The notes: generated from the sequence alone by a model not told the origin. A stretch of 64,000 nucleotides of DNA from Alphaproteobacteria bacterium (GCA_009929265.1 SAAU01000001.1:157962-221961); one strand, 5' to 3'; numbered from the stretch's first letter, positions 18,683 through 27,692 are shown. Numbers and translations are program-made.

Positions 18683-19450
18683 ATGAATACCCCCCTAATA
18701 AAAGAATTTGAATTTTTTCATGCAACTTTAGACACAAACGCCCTTAAAAGCTTCTACAGAGAAGGAGCAAAAGCCATTGGAAAAGGCTGGTTTGGACAAA
18801 AAGATGGATTTTACACTTGGCCCTCTTTAAAAAGAGCAAAAGAACACGCCATTTTTTTAGATGATAAATACGAAGTTTCCTTTTCAAGGGCTCTTATTAT
18901 CGGTGTTAAAGTTAAAGCGTTTGATTTGCATTATCCTTTATGGCAAATCGATCTTGAAACAACAAATCCTTTAGATTTATTTGATCTTCATAAAGAAAAA
19001 CTTGAAAAACTTAACCTTCCCTATAAAAGTAAACGTTATGGAGAATGTTTTATCACAATCGAATCGGAAACAACAAATCCTTATCGTAAAATTAAATTGT
19101 TAAAAAAAGACGGTTCTTTAAAAAGCATCTTTACTTCTGACATTCAATCTTATCCTGAGGCTCTTGAAGCCGTTCAAGCCATTAATGAGGCTTTGTGTAA
19201 ATACCCAGATTATAGGAAAGATTATGATAAGAAACTTTACAATTCTATTGTCCATAAGGAAGAAGCTGTAAAATACACAGGAAAAACCCCTCTTTTGGTT
19301 TCAAGAATCCTATTTACGCGCATTAAAGAGGACAACACAGGTCTTTCTACCCTTCTCTACCCTCTTTATGAACGAGAAATCTCTCCTCAAAAGCAAACTT
19401 GCCCGTTCGTAAACCTAAAGCTTTTTGAAAAAGGATGCTACTCCTTTTAA
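18683..19450 (+). CDS. unknown protein with ADP-ribosyltransferase-like N-terminus
   Basis: A 255-residue protein with no signal peptide or membrane segment. The first 60 residues read FFHAT..., then GWFGQKDGFYTWPS and A.EHA. This resembles the His / GFYxx / A-x-x-A pattern of DUF3990-like ADP-ribosyltransferase folds, which begin with a YHG/FHG-type His strand followed by a G-FY-T strand. I cannot point to a convincing catalytic Glu, so this is a weak fold suggestion. It starts behind AAAGGATAT and has its own promoter and terminator, so it is monocistronic. It has no neighbour of related function. Confidence 0.55.
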   Translation: MNTPLIKEFEFFHATLDTNALKSFYREGAKAIGKGWFGQKDGFYTWPSLKRAKEHAIFLDDKYEVSFSRALIIGVKVKAFDLHYPLWQIDLETTNPLDLFDLHKEKLEKLNLPYKSKRYGECFITIESETTNPYRKIKLLKKDGSLKSIFTSDIQSYPEALEAVQAINEALCKYPDYRKDYDKKLYNSIVHKEEAVKYTGKTPLLVSRILFTRIKEDNTGLSTLLYPLYEREISPQKQTCPFVNLKLFEKGCYSF

Positions 19451-19486
19451 CCTCCAAAAGATAAAAAAGAAATCATATACATACCA

Positions 19487-19518
19487 AAAAAAGAGCCTTA
19501 ATTTTAAGACTCTTTTTT
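19487..19518. terminator. terminator after the unknown 255-residue gene
   Basis: AAGAG-C-CTTAA pairs with TTAAG-A-CTCTT, with A and T runs on the two sides. It can act in both directions, so it may also end the convergent HD gene. Confidence 0.65.
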
Positions 19519-19561
19519 AAATTTTTCTTTTCAAAATCTTATACAAAGTGCTTTTTTTGTT

Positions 19562-20242
19562 CTATCTTGAATTTCCACTCCAAGAATTGACTTGACTAAA
19601 AAAATCATTCTTCTTACTGCTTCTTAAAGCATAACTATTCCCCTTTAGATAAATATTTTGAAGGCGTTCATAGGCTTTTTTTTCGCCCTCATCCATTGAG
19701 GCTACTCGTTTTGCTCGTTCGGTATTAAAATATTTTTCATCGTATCCACGCTCCCATGAGAGTCGAGTCCTATCCGCATCCCATAAACAAGCCGAAATAT
19801 AATTATCAGCTTCTTGCCCCGTTGTGTGGCTTAAAACGGCTTTGACAATGTCTCTTTTTTCGTCTTCTTTCAGGATAAAATCATACATACGGATGTATTC
19901 TTTAGCAAGCTCTGCCCCTCTTTTGGCATGAAAAGGATCATACCCATCCCCCATTCGCCCTGCATCATGAATACCGGCCGCTAAAACGACAGGCAACGGA
20001 CTTTTGTTTAAAGATAGCGCATAGTCTATCCCAAAAAGCCCCACCTGCTCTGTATGAGAAAAGCCATGATAAAGCAATCTCCTTTGATTAGAAAAAGTTG
20101 CAATCTCTGGCATTACTTTATATTCCAAAAAATCAGCATAAATACGAGATAATTCACCTTTTGGCCTGGAAAAAAGATCCTTTTGTCCAAGCGCAACGTC
20201 ATAGACGAAGTCAATCGTCTCTTGATAAAATTTATATTCCAT
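19562..20242 (-). CDS. HD-domain phosphohydrolase
   Basis: A 226-residue HD superfamily protein. The metal-binding pattern is seen as H in YHGFSHTEQV, HD in AAGIHDAGR, a later H in AVLSHTTG, and D in LWDADRTRL. This complete H..HD..H..D set points to an active metal-dependent hydrolase, probably on a nucleotide. The substrate is not evident. It has a good Shine-Dalgarno (GGGGAG) and ends in TAG. It is unrelated in sequence to the MESH1-like protein 5 kb away. Confidence 0.75.
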   Translation of the reverse strand: MEYKFYQETIDFVYDVALGQKDLFSRPKGELSRIYADFLEYKVMPEIATFSNQRRLLYHGFSHTEQVGLFGIDYALSLNKSPLPVVLAAGIHDAGRMGDGYDPFHAKRGAELAKEYIRMYDFILKEDEKRDIVKAVLSHTTGQEADNYISACLWDADRTRLSWERGYDEKYFNTERAKRVASMDEGEKKAYERLQNIYLKGNSYALRSSKKNDFFSQVNSWSGNSR

Positions 20243-20394
20243 ATATTCTCCCCTAAATATAAAATATAAGTTTTTTATTTAAAAAATAAAATTCAAATCT
20301 TTATAAAATCACTTCTTGTATAAAGGGTTTTTATAAAAAAATCAATTTATTTTAATCTTCTTTGGCTTATTTAAAAAAATGTTCACACTATTTC

Positions 20395-20423
20395 TTGATA
20401 TTTAAATGTAAAAGCTCTAATAT
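20395..20423 (+). promoter_or_regulatory. promoter of kdsB
   Basis: TTGATA and TAATAT are 17 bases apart. The expected start is about 30 bases before the kdsB ATG. The other 150 bases of the intergenic region are A+T-rich without visible features. Confidence 0.7.
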
Positions 20424-20460
20424 TCCTCATAAGAATTGATCTACAAAGAAAGGATATGTT

Positions 20461-21234
20461 ATGTCTAAAGTCATCACAATGATACCCACTCGGTTGGCTT
20501 CCAAACGCCTTCCTAATAAGCCTCTTCTTGATATCAACGGAAAATCCCTTATTCAACGGGTTTACGAAAACGTCAAAAAAAGTGTTCCAGGGGATGTGGT
20601 CATTGCCGCAGGGGATGAAAAGATTTTAGAAGAAGCCAAAAAATTTGGCGCGCAGGCGATTTTAACTGATCCTTCCCTTCCAAGTGGCACAGATAGAATT
20701 GCCGCTGCCTTAAAAGAGCTTGACCCTCAAGGGGATAAATACGATATCGTTGTAGATTTCCAAGGCGACGGCATCAATGTTAATCCAAAAGTCAACCTTC
20801 CTTTAATTGAAATGGTGGAAAGAACAAATTGCGATATTGCCACATGCGGAATGGTTTTTAAAAATGAAGCAGACGTTGAAGATCCAAATATGGTTAAAAT
20901 CTGCATGGGGGTAAGACCTGGGGAAAAAGAAGCGCGCTGTCTTTACTTTACACGTGCGGCTTCTCCTTACATTCGGAACAAAGAAAAATGCGAAAATCAG
21001 GATTTTTATCACCACATTGGAATCTATGTCTTTAAGGCCTCTTCTTTGAAAAAATTCGTCTCTTTGCCTGTTGGGGTTTTGGAGGCAAGAGAATCCTTAG
21101 AACAATTAAGAGCGCTTGAAAATGGTATGACAATTCGTGCTCAACTTATTGATAATATTAAACTTATTCAAGAAGCCCCTGCCGATATCAATACGCAAGA
21201 GGAATATGAAAAAGCCCTCAAATGGATTTTCTAA
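20461..21234 (+). CDS. kdsB: 3-deoxy-manno-octulosonate cytidylyltransferase
   Basis: Activates Kdo as CMP-Kdo for lipid A core synthesis. The nucleotidyltransferase signature IPTRLASKRLPNKPL is at the N-terminus, followed by LPSGTDRIA and VDFQGDGINVNPK. It is 257 residues, the family length. It has its own promoter, Shine-Dalgarno AAAGGAT and terminator. It works in the same pathway as kdsD at 30 kb. Confidence 0.95.
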   Translation: MSKVITMIPTRLASKRLPNKPLLDINGKSLIQRVYENVKKSVPGDVVIAAGDEKILEEAKKFGAQAILTDPSLPSGTDRIAAALKELDPQGDKYDIVVDFQGDGINVNPKVNLPLIEMVERTNCDIATCGMVFKNEADVEDPNMVKICMGVRPGEKEARCLYFTRAASPYIRNKEKCENQDFYHHIGIYVFKASSLKKFVSLPVGVLEARESLEQLRALENGMTIRAQLIDNIKLIQEAPADINTQEEYEKALKWIF

Positions 21235-21252
21235 TCTTCTTAGTTCAAAAAG

Positions 21253-21285
21253 AAAGCCTCCCTTGTTTGAAGAGAGGCTTTTTTT
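21253..21285 (+). terminator. intrinsic terminator of kdsB
   Basis: AAAGCCTC and GAGGCTTT form the stem, followed by seven T. The A run before it makes it possibly bidirectional for the convergent HAD gene. Confidence 0.8.
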
Positions 21286-21309
21286 AGGACTTTCATTGAT
21301 TTTTTAAGC

Positions 21310-21984
21310 TTATTTCATCCGTGTATTCTCATAGAGCCAGTTTTTAAGAGCAACCACATCTTTCACCTCTGGAATAAAGGAAAGCTCTGGCGGTAAATCG
21401 GACGTGAATTCACAGCGCATCCGAATAGGCATTGCCCCCACATTTATGGCTGCATATTGATTGTAAATTCTGTCATCCACAAGGATAGTCTCCTCGGCTT
21501 TTAACCCATACTTTTCAAAACTTTGCTTTAACATATCTTCCTTGGCCGTATCATGCATAAACTTTCCATGTTCAACACATTCAATGACAAGGAAATCAGA
21601 CACTTCTGCCAAAAGCTTGTTGAGCAATTTCTTTTTGGCCTCAACATTAAACGTCGCGGACATTGTAAATTGACGATACCCTTTTTTATTCAACTCTTTA
21701 AGGGTCTCCACAACGTTTGGATACAAAGGACGATTTGAGAAAAACTCAGGCGAATGACAGAAATCATAATCCATTTCCACACCAAAAGTTGGATGCGTTT
21801 TCAGCTCTAACGCGCCATATTTTGGCACAATAGGTAGAGCCTTAGATAAATCCTCCCACTTAAGATCTTTATACATCTTCGCATATTTTGGATGCTTTGT
21901 GAGAAAGTTAAAATAAGCAAAATTCAAGTTTGCCAAAACCCCATCCACATCCCAAAAAATATTCTTAACTATCGGCTTTTCCAT
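21310..21984 (-). CDS. HAD-superfamily hydrolase
   Basis: A 224-residue phosphatase-type HAD protein. Motif I is FWDVDGVL (nucleophile Asp, general acid Asp). Motif II is the Ser in FTMSAT, motif III the Lys in TAKEDM, and motif IV ILVDDRIYN. The cap region (about residues 20-95) is aromatic-rich and not one I recognise, so the substrate is open. It is a single gene, convergent with kdsB. Confidence 0.75.
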   Translation of the reverse strand: MEKPIVKNIFWDVDGVLANLNFAYFNFLTKHPKYAKMYKDLKWEDLSKALPIVPKYGALELKTHPTFGVEMDYDFCHSPEFFSNRPLYPNVVETLKELNKKGYRQFTMSATFNVEAKKKLLNKLLAEVSDFLVIECVEHGKFMHDTAKEDMLKQSFEKYGLKAEETILVDDRIYNQYAAINVGAMPIRMRCEFTSDLPPELSFIPEVKDVVALKNWLYENTRMK

Positions 21985-22106
21985 CTAAAATCCCTCTATC
22001 GTTTTGAAAAAATACTATCACAGTCTATAAAATTTTTCAATCTTCTAATTTCAAATAAAGGGCATAAAAAAGGCGGGATGACAAATGCCATTCCGCCTTT
22101 TCAAAT

Positions 22107-22182
22107 TGGTGAGCGTGCAGGGATTCGAACCCTGGGCCCCCTGATTAAAAGTCAAGTGCTCTACCAGCTGAGCTACACGCTC
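22107..22182 (-). tRNA. tRNA-Lys (UUU)
   Basis: A complete cloverleaf on the - strand, 76 bases including an encoded CCA. The acceptor stem is GAGCGTG with CACGCTC, the D-loop AGCTCAGCTGGTAGAGC, the anticodon loop CTTTTAA (anticodon TTT) and the T-loop GGTTCGAATCC. It lies between the HAD gene and hfq. Confidence 0.97.
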
Positions 22183-22288
22183 CTCCTCAATAAGGAACAA
22201 GGGGAAAATAACCTTTTTTACCCTTCTCGTCAAGGACTTTTTTTGCTTTTTTTATCTTTTTTTTAAAACAAACTTTAATCTATTGTTT

Positions 22289-22501
22289 TTATTCTTCTTT
22301 TTCAGAAGTTTTGATAACTCCAGACGGCATCACTGTTGAAATAGCGTGCTTAAAAACAAGTTGTGTATGCCCATCTCTTTGAAGAAGTAAAGCGTCTTGT
22401 TCGTCAGCTGTCACGATTCCTTGTAATTTCACACCATAAAGTAAAAAAACCGTCACAGGAACCTTATTTTCGATTAAATATTTTAAAAAATTTTCTTTCA
22501 T
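22289..22501 (-). CDS. hfq: RNA chaperone Hfq
   Basis: A ring-forming Sm-like protein that pairs small RNAs with mRNAs. It is 70 residues, so the C-terminal tail is short. The Sm1 motif is NKVPVTVFLLYGVKLQGIVT and the Sm2 motif is VFKHAISTVMP (usually YKHAIST). It follows trkA by 14 bases and is the last gene of the dusB-fis-trkA-hfq cluster. In many alphaproteobacteria hfq is followed by hflX, but here a tRNA-Lys and unrelated genes follow. Confidence 0.96.
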   Translation of the reverse strand: MKENFLKYLIENKVPVTVFLLYGVKLQGIVTADEQDALLLQRDGHTQLVFKHAISTVMPSGVIKTSEKEE

Positions 22502-22515
22502 TTTTTCTTCCTTTT

Positions 22516-23838
22516 TTAATTAAACAGATCCTTTATCTTCGAATCTGATTCTGCGTCCAAAAGCAACAGGATCACATCCCCCTCTTTTAATTCAGATAAC
22601 TCTATTTTCTTGGCCTTTCCCCGCCGAATAAAAGTGCAAATGTTTAGTTTTTCTAAGACATCTTTTTTCATAGAAAGGAAGTCTTTTTCCACCTTTACTT
22701 CCAAAAGAGTGCCCATCTCAAAAGGCAATGTATAGGCTTTTTTCACATTCCCTTTTTTTATATGATTTAAAATTGTTGAAACAGTCACAGATTCGACGTT
22801 GACCACAACATCAATTCCCAAATCATTTACAAAAGAATCATAACTGGATTTATTTAAAAGTGCAAAGGTTCTTTTCACATCGTTCTTTTTGGATAAAGAA
22901 GAAAGCAAAATATTGTTTTCATCATCCTCTGTTAAAGCAAAAGAGGCATCCGCTGCTTCTAAATGAGCTTCTTTTAAAATCTCTGTATTGAGAGCATCCC
23001 CCTCTAAGACAAGAGTTTTTGAAAGGTTAGAGGCCAAAAACAAAGCCCGTTCCTTGTTTTTTTCAATTAGCGTTATTTCTGAGGCTAGATTTCTCTCCTC
23101 CAGCTGTTTGGCCAAGGCATAGCTAATGCGCCCGCCGCCAAAAAGGACAAAGCGTTTGAGCTTATTTTCTTCCTTCTGTCCGAAAAGAGCTGGAAAATCG
23201 TTCAAACTTTTTGCGATAAAGTAAATATCATCTTGGGAAAGAAGTTGCGTTTCAGGAGTTAAAGCAATTTTCTGCCCGTCTCTTATGATGGCCAAAATTT
23301 TAACAAATGTATCGGGAAAAAGCTCTTGTGCTTTTTGAATAGAAAGCCCTTCAATTTGACCATTTTCCAAAAGCTTTTGACCTAAGAAATAAAGCCCACC
23401 AACCTCCAAAGATATCACATTTAGAGATTTTGCCACCTGCAATGTCCTTAAAATAGAGTCCGCAATCTCATCATCTGGAGAAATCACATAATCCACATTA
23501 AAAACTTTACTTAATTCAGGCAAATCATATTCTTTTGTCTTAAGACGCGCAATTTTTGTTGGAATAGAGGCCAATCTTGACGCTACCGTTGAAATGATAA
23601 GGTTCAACTCATCATTACCCGTAATGGCGATTAAAACATCTGTCGTCTCTAGTCCTGCTTTTTGAAGCACACTTGGGTAAGAGGCATACCCCAAAACCGT
23701 TTGAACATCTAAAGAGGTTTTAATTTCATCCAAAAGCGCCTCATCCTTATCAATCACAACAACTTCGTTGCCCTCTTCTGAAAGGTATTTTGCAATAGAA
23801 GCCCCTGCAATCCCTGCCCCGCAAATCAGTGCCTTCAT
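22516..23838 (-). CDS. trkA: Trk potassium uptake system peripheral protein TrkA
   Basis: A cytoplasmic NAD-binding regulator of Trk potassium channels. It has two copies of RCK-N/RCK-C: the first Rossmann motif is GAGIAGASIAKYLSEEG at the N-terminus and the second FGGGRISYALAKQLEE near residue 235. It is 440 residues, like other TrkA. The membrane partner TrkH is not in the window. It overlaps the preceding fis-like gene by 4 bases (ATGA), indicating coupled translation. Confidence 0.93.
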   Translation of the reverse strand: MKALICGAGIAGASIAKYLSEEGNEVVVIDKDEALLDEIKTSLDVQTVLGYASYPSVLQKAGLETTDVLIAITGNDELNLIISTVASRLASIPTKIARLKTKEYDLPELSKVFNVDYVISPDDEIADSILRTLQVAKSLNVISLEVGGLYFLGQKLLENGQIEGLSIQKAQELFPDTFVKILAIIRDGQKIALTPETQLLSQDDIYFIAKSLNDFPALFGQKEENKLKRFVLFGGGRISYALAKQLEERNLASEITLIEKNKERALFLASNLSKTLVLEGDALNTEILKEAHLEAADASFALTEDDENNILLSSLSKKNDVKRTFALLNKSSYDSFVNDLGIDVVVNVESVTVSTILNHIKKGNVKKAYTLPFEMGTLLEVKVEKDFLSMKKDVLEKLNICTFIRRGKAKKIELSELKEGDVILLLLDAESDSKIKDLFN

Positions 23839-24119
23839 TTTCTTTTCCTTCTTCTTTTTACTTTTGTTTCATTTTCATCTAGCCCTAAAAGGCGCATTTT
23901 CTTAAGGAGAGTATTCCTGTTAATTCCAAGAATTGAAGCCGCTTTCACACGATTTTCTTTAGTCACTTCAAGGGCCACTTGAATAAGGGGACGCTCCACT
24001 TCTTGAATAATTTTTTTATAAAGATCGGAGGCTATAAACTTCAAATCTTGAGTTTTAAAAAAGGTTCGAATGTATTTATCTACTTCAAGAGAAAAACTTG
24101 TTTTTATTTTATCTTCCAT
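23835..24119 (-). CDS. stand-alone Fis-family DNA-binding protein
   Basis: A 94-residue protein, about the size of enterobacterial Fis (98). Its second half is a Fis-type helix-turn-helix: EVERPLIQVALE, then NRVKAASILGINRNTLLKKM, then a basic tail RRRKRK. The same domain ends NtrC and NtrX. In alphaproteobacteria dusB is normally followed by ntrB-ntrC-ntrY-ntrX and then trkA-hfq. Here one short protein fills the whole interval. Its ATG begins directly after the dusB TAG, and it overlaps trkA by 4 bases. There is no receiver or AAA+ domain, so it cannot act as a sigma54 activator. It may be a nucleoid or global regulator. I leave the symbol blank because orthology to fis is unproven. Confidence 0.85.
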   Translation of the reverse strand: MEDKIKTSFSLEVDKYIRTFFKTQDLKFIASDLYKKIIQEVERPLIQVALEVTKENRVKAASILGINRNTLLKKMRLLGLDENETKVKRRRKRK

Positions 24120-25028
24120 CTAAAAGAAATCCTTTATCAACTGCTGCACTTCAAGAGGAGTTTCGGCCCGAAAAACCTGCTGACGAAATGAAACATTGTT
24201 CTTATGCCCAGAGGCATACCAAGCCAAATGTTTTCGCATCACAAAAAGCCCCTTCTTTCCATAATAAGAAAGCATTTTATCAAAATGTTCAAGAATTATT
24301 TCTTGTTTATCAAAGAAAAGCTCTTTTCCTTCTAACAAAGCAAGCCCCCAAGGACGCCCCAAAAGGAATCGCCCCACCATTAAAGCATCTACAAGCTGTT
24401 TTTTTTCTTCAACCTGTTGAACGGTATTGATATCCCCATTTCCAATCACAGGAATTTTTAAGGCCTCTTTTATCTTTTTGATTTCTTCAAAATCGGCCTT
24501 TCCGCTATAAAGCTGGGATTGAAGCCGTCCATGAACAGTAATAAAATCCGCCCCCGCCGCCTCCATTTTAAGGGCAAAATCAAGACCTGTTTTTTCCTTT
24601 ATCCCTAACCTAATTTTTACCCCAACAGGAAGGGAAACGGCGGCCTTTACTTTTTCCACAATTTCCATGGCTAAAGAAGGGGTTTCCATCAATGCGCTGC
24701 CTTTGCCCTTTTGAATGATTTTATGAACAGGGCATCCCATATTGATATCCAAAATCTTTGCCCCCCTTTGTTCAAAAGCAAGGGCGGTCTTCGCCAAACA
24801 AAGGGCATCTTTTCCCAAAAGCTGATAAACCATAGGCTCTTCTTCAGGTAAAATAGGATTTTTCTTGAAATAGTTTTTCTCTTTATAGGAAAAGCCGTCG
24901 GCTTCCACCATTTCGGAAAACAAAGGATGATTTCCAAATTTCCGCATCATCTGACGAAAAGGCCTATCCGTCACCCCCGCCATTGGGGCGGCAAGAAGCG
25001 TTTTTTTTCCAAAAGCAATCGGCAACAT
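24120..25028 (-). CDS. dusB: tRNA-dihydrouridine synthase DusB
   Basis: An FMN enzyme that reduces uridines in the tRNA D-loop. Signs are LLAAPMAGVTDRPFR, the catalytic Cys in DINMGCPVHKI, the FMN-site motif FITVHGR, and VIGNGDI. I take the ATG at 25028 (MLPIAFGKKTLL), which starts just ahead of the conserved barrel. A longer frame begins at 25091 and overlaps the Sel1 gene by 11 bases, so the true start is uncertain. The stop is TAG and the next gene follows with no gap, in the same frame. dusB next to a Fis-type gene is the gene order known from enterobacteria. Confidence 0.9.
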   Translation of the reverse strand: MLPIAFGKKTLLAAPMAGVTDRPFRQMMRKFGNHPLFSEMVEADGFSYKEKNYFKKNPILPEEEPMVYQLLGKDALCLAKTALAFEQRGAKILDINMGCPVHKIIQKGKGSALMETPSLAMEIVEKVKAAVSLPVGVKIRLGIKEKTGLDFALKMEAAGADFITVHGRLQSQLYSGKADFEEIKKIKEALKIPVIGNGDINTVQQVEEKKQLVDALMVGRFLLGRPWGLALLEGKELFFDKQEIILEHFDKMLSYYGKKGLFVMRKHLAWYASGHKNNVSFRQQVFRAETPLEVQQLIKDFF

Positions 25029-25080
25029 AATTTTCAAACTCACATTTTTATTAAAATTTTTAACGCACCTTATGATTTCT

Positions 25081-26178
25081 TTAACGCACAAAAGGACGGT
25101 TTTTCTTCATAAACGGCCGCACGTTAAGATGAATTTCCTCTCGTGTTTTTGGGGAAAGCAAATCTGCAATTTCCTTTAACCGAGGGGAAGCTTTATACAA
25201 ATCCTTCGTATGGGGGAACATTCCTGTCACAAAAAGATAAAACCATTTATAGGCCTCCTTCACATCCACCTTTGTCCCTCGCCCCAACAAAAGCATTTCG
25301 GCAAGTTTACTTTGCGCTTGACCATAATCTTTTTCAGCGGCCTTCTTATACCAGTCAAACGCCTTTTTATATTGAGGGGGGCGTCCTTGTTCATACATTT
25401 TTGCCAAAGCGCATTGGGCCTCAACGTAGCCTTTCCCCGCCGAAAGTTCATACCATTTTTTGGCTTCCGTTAGGTTTTGAGGAATAAACTTTCCCTGTTC
25501 ATAAGCTTTTGCCAAGACATATTGACTTCCCGCATCGCCAGAGAGAGCAAACTTTTTAGACCATTCAAAATTCCACCTATCATTTCCATAGGTTTTATTA
25601 ACCATAGGTTCCGAATGATTAAGAACTTCTATATTTCGAAGAGCCTCTTTATCGCCTTTTTCAGCCGCTTTTTTATACCAAGAAAGAGCTTCTCTTGTAT
25701 TTTGAGGGACCCCTTTACGCCCAAAATGATAAATCTTTCCCAAAGCAAAGGCGGCATCCACATTCCCTTTTTCAGCAGATTTTTTTAACCAATAGACAAT
25801 GCGCGGATTATCTTTATCTTTTAGGCTATCATAGATTTCAGCTAAGCGAAAAGCGGCCTTAGCATCGCCATTGACGCCTGCTTCAAAATAATATCGAAAT
25901 GCCTCAACTCTATTTTTTACAATATTTTCGTAAATATCGCCTAGGTAAAGATAGCGCTCTTTGGGAATAAATTTTAAAATAACATCTTGGGCTTTAAGTT
26001 CAGCTCTTTTCTTTTGAAGGGCCTCTTTATTTAACCGCCCCATATCAACTTCTTTTTGTCCTTTAATTTCATTGACTTTTTGGTGAAAATCAATCGCAAA
26101 AGCCTTGTCTGCATTCCCCACAAAAAAGGAAACACAGAAAAAAAGCAGAAGCGATAAAATACGTTGACTTTGTGACAT
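25081..26178 (-). CDS. Sel1-repeat (tetratricopeptide-like) exported protein
   Basis: A 365-residue protein with a signal peptide (hydrophobic residues 7-28). At least six Sel1-like repeats of about 36 residues then follow (pattern A...LA.IYE.G....EA..WY.KAAEKG), for example from residues 105, 145, 220, 255 and 285. Sel1 proteins are adaptor scaffolds, and many alphaproteobacterial ones act in the envelope. It is divergent from trmFO and lies upstream of dusB, so it may be part of that transcript. No enzymatic domain is present. Confidence 0.8.
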   Translation of the reverse strand: MSQSQRILSLLLFFCVSFFVGNADKAFAIDFHQKVNEIKGQKEVDMGRLNKEALQKKRAELKAQDVILKFIPKERYLYLGDIYENIVKNRVEAFRYYFEAGVNGDAKAAFRLAEIYDSLKDKDNPRIVYWLKKSAEKGNVDAAFALGKIYHFGRKGVPQNTREALSWYKKAAEKGDKEALRNIEVLNHSEPMVNKTYGNDRWNFEWSKKFALSGDAGSQYVLAKAYEQGKFIPQNLTEAKKWYELSAGKGYVEAQCALAKMYEQGRPPQYKKAFDWYKKAAEKDYGQAQSKLAEMLLLGRGTKVDVKEAYKWFYLFVTGMFPHTKDLYKASPRLKEIADLLSPKTREEIHLNVRPFMKKNRPFVR

Positions 26179-26246
26179 AACTCTTTCATATTATTTTCTA
26201 GTTTGACAACATCTTAAAACGAAACCATCAAAAAAGAAAACAAAAA

Positions 26247-27593
26247 ATGAATAAATCTGATAAAAAAACCATTACCGTCATTGGGGCGGGACTTGCTGGA
26301 TCTGAGGCTGCCTTTCAACTTGCAAAACGAGGTTTTCCCGTTGAGCTTGTCGAAATGCGTCCCATCAAAACAACGCCAGCCCATAAAACAGACTCTTTTG
26401 CCGAGCTTGTTTGCTCAAATTCTTTACGTTCGGACGACGCCCTTTATAATGCTGTTGGGCTCCTGCATGAAGAGCTGCGGCAAATGGGCTCTCTTATTAT
26501 GCAAATGGCTGATAAACATAAAGTTCCAGCAGGCGGCGCTTTAGCCGTTGATAGGGAAGCTTTTTCAAAAGACATTACAAAGACTTTAGGGGAAAATCCC
26601 CTTATCACAGTTATTCACGAAGAGAGGGATTTAAGCGATATTAAAACCCCAACTCTTGTTGCAACAGGCCCTTTGACTTCTGATAAAATGGCCAAAAGTC
26701 TTCAAGACATCACTCAAACAGAGCATCTTCATTTTTTTGATGCCATTGCCCCGATTGTCTACACGGAAAGCATTGATATGCAAAATGCTTGGTATCAATC
26801 TCGCTATGATAAAGGGGACAAATATGACTACCTGAACTGTCCTTTGGAAAAGGATGAATACGAAGCCTTTGTCAACGCTTTAAATGAAGGGGAAAAAGTC
26901 ACTTTTAAAGAATTTGAAAAGAACACCCCCTATTTTGAAGGCTGTCTTCCAGTTGAAGTCCTCGCCTCAAGAGGCAAAGACACCCTTGCTTTTGGTCCTA
27001 TGAAACCTGTCGGACTTCGCAATCCTCATCGGGACAATAAACGCCCCTATGCCGTTTTGCAGCTCAGAAAAGAAACAAAGTCAGGCACTTTGATGAATAT
27101 GGTGGGCTTTCAAACAAAGCTGACTTATGGGGCTCAAAAGGAAATCTTTAAGATGATTCCGGCTTTAAAAAATGTCACTTTTGCACGATTTGGCGGCATT
27201 CATAGAAATACATTCCTTCATTCTCCTTTGGTTTTAGATGACAGACTTTCCCTTAAAAAGAATCCGTTAATTAAAGTTGCAGGACAAGTCGGCGGATGTG
27301 AAGGATATATTGAAAGCGCAGCCATGGGCTTTTTAGCAGGACTCTTTTTGGCAGATGAAAATACCCCTCTTCCCCCGCCAGAAACGGCTTTGGGAAGTAT
27401 GCTTTTGCACGTCACGCATGGCAATGAGGAAACTTTTCAACCCATGAATATCAATTTTGGCATTTTTCCAACTTTAGAAAATCCTCTTAATCCTGAAACG
27501 GGAAAAAAGGCAAAAGGACGCGATAGAAAGGCGCTTTATGCCAGACGAGCTTTGGAAAAATTAGCGCAATGGAAAGAACGTCTAAACTCATAA
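26247..27593 (+). CDS. trmFO: tRNA (uracil-54 C5) methyltransferase, folate/FAD-dependent
   Basis: Makes ribothymidine at tRNA position 54 using methylene-THF and FADH2. It starts with the dinucleotide-binding motif IGAGLAGSEAAFQLA, followed by the family signature VEMRP, then SFAELVCSNSLRSDD and VGQVGG-type C-terminal motifs (AGQVGGCEGYIESAAMG). It is 448 residues, full length. It is a single gene. Together with dusB and truA it gives three tRNA-modification enzymes in this window. Confidence 0.96.
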   Translation: MNKSDKKTITVIGAGLAGSEAAFQLAKRGFPVELVEMRPIKTTPAHKTDSFAELVCSNSLRSDDALYNAVGLLHEELRQMGSLIMQMADKHKVPAGGALAVDREAFSKDITKTLGENPLITVIHEERDLSDIKTPTLVATGPLTSDKMAKSLQDITQTEHLHFFDAIAPIVYTESIDMQNAWYQSRYDKGDKYDYLNCPLEKDEYEAFVNALNEGEKVTFKEFEKNTPYFEGCLPVEVLASRGKDTLAFGPMKPVGLRNPHRDNKRPYAVLQLRKETKSGTLMNMVGFQTKLTYGAQKEIFKMIPALKNVTFARFGGIHRNTFLHSPLVLDDRLSLKKNPLIKVAGQVGGCEGYIESAAMGFLAGLFLADENTPLPPPETALGSMLLHVTHGNEETFQPMNINFGIFPTLENPLNPETGKKAKGRDRKALYARRALEKLAQWKERLNS

Positions 27594-27627
27594 TTTTTTG
27601 AATAAAAATATCCTTTTTGAAAAAAGA

Positions 27628-27657
27628 TTGACTTTATTTTCATTATTTTTATACTAT
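27628..27657 (+). promoter_or_regulatory. promoter of the TRL-family lipoprotein gene
   Basis: TTGACT and TACTAT are 18 bases apart, about 35 bases before the start codon. Confidence 0.55.
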
Positions 27658-27692
27658 ACTTGTCATTAACCAAACAACTAAAGGGATATATT

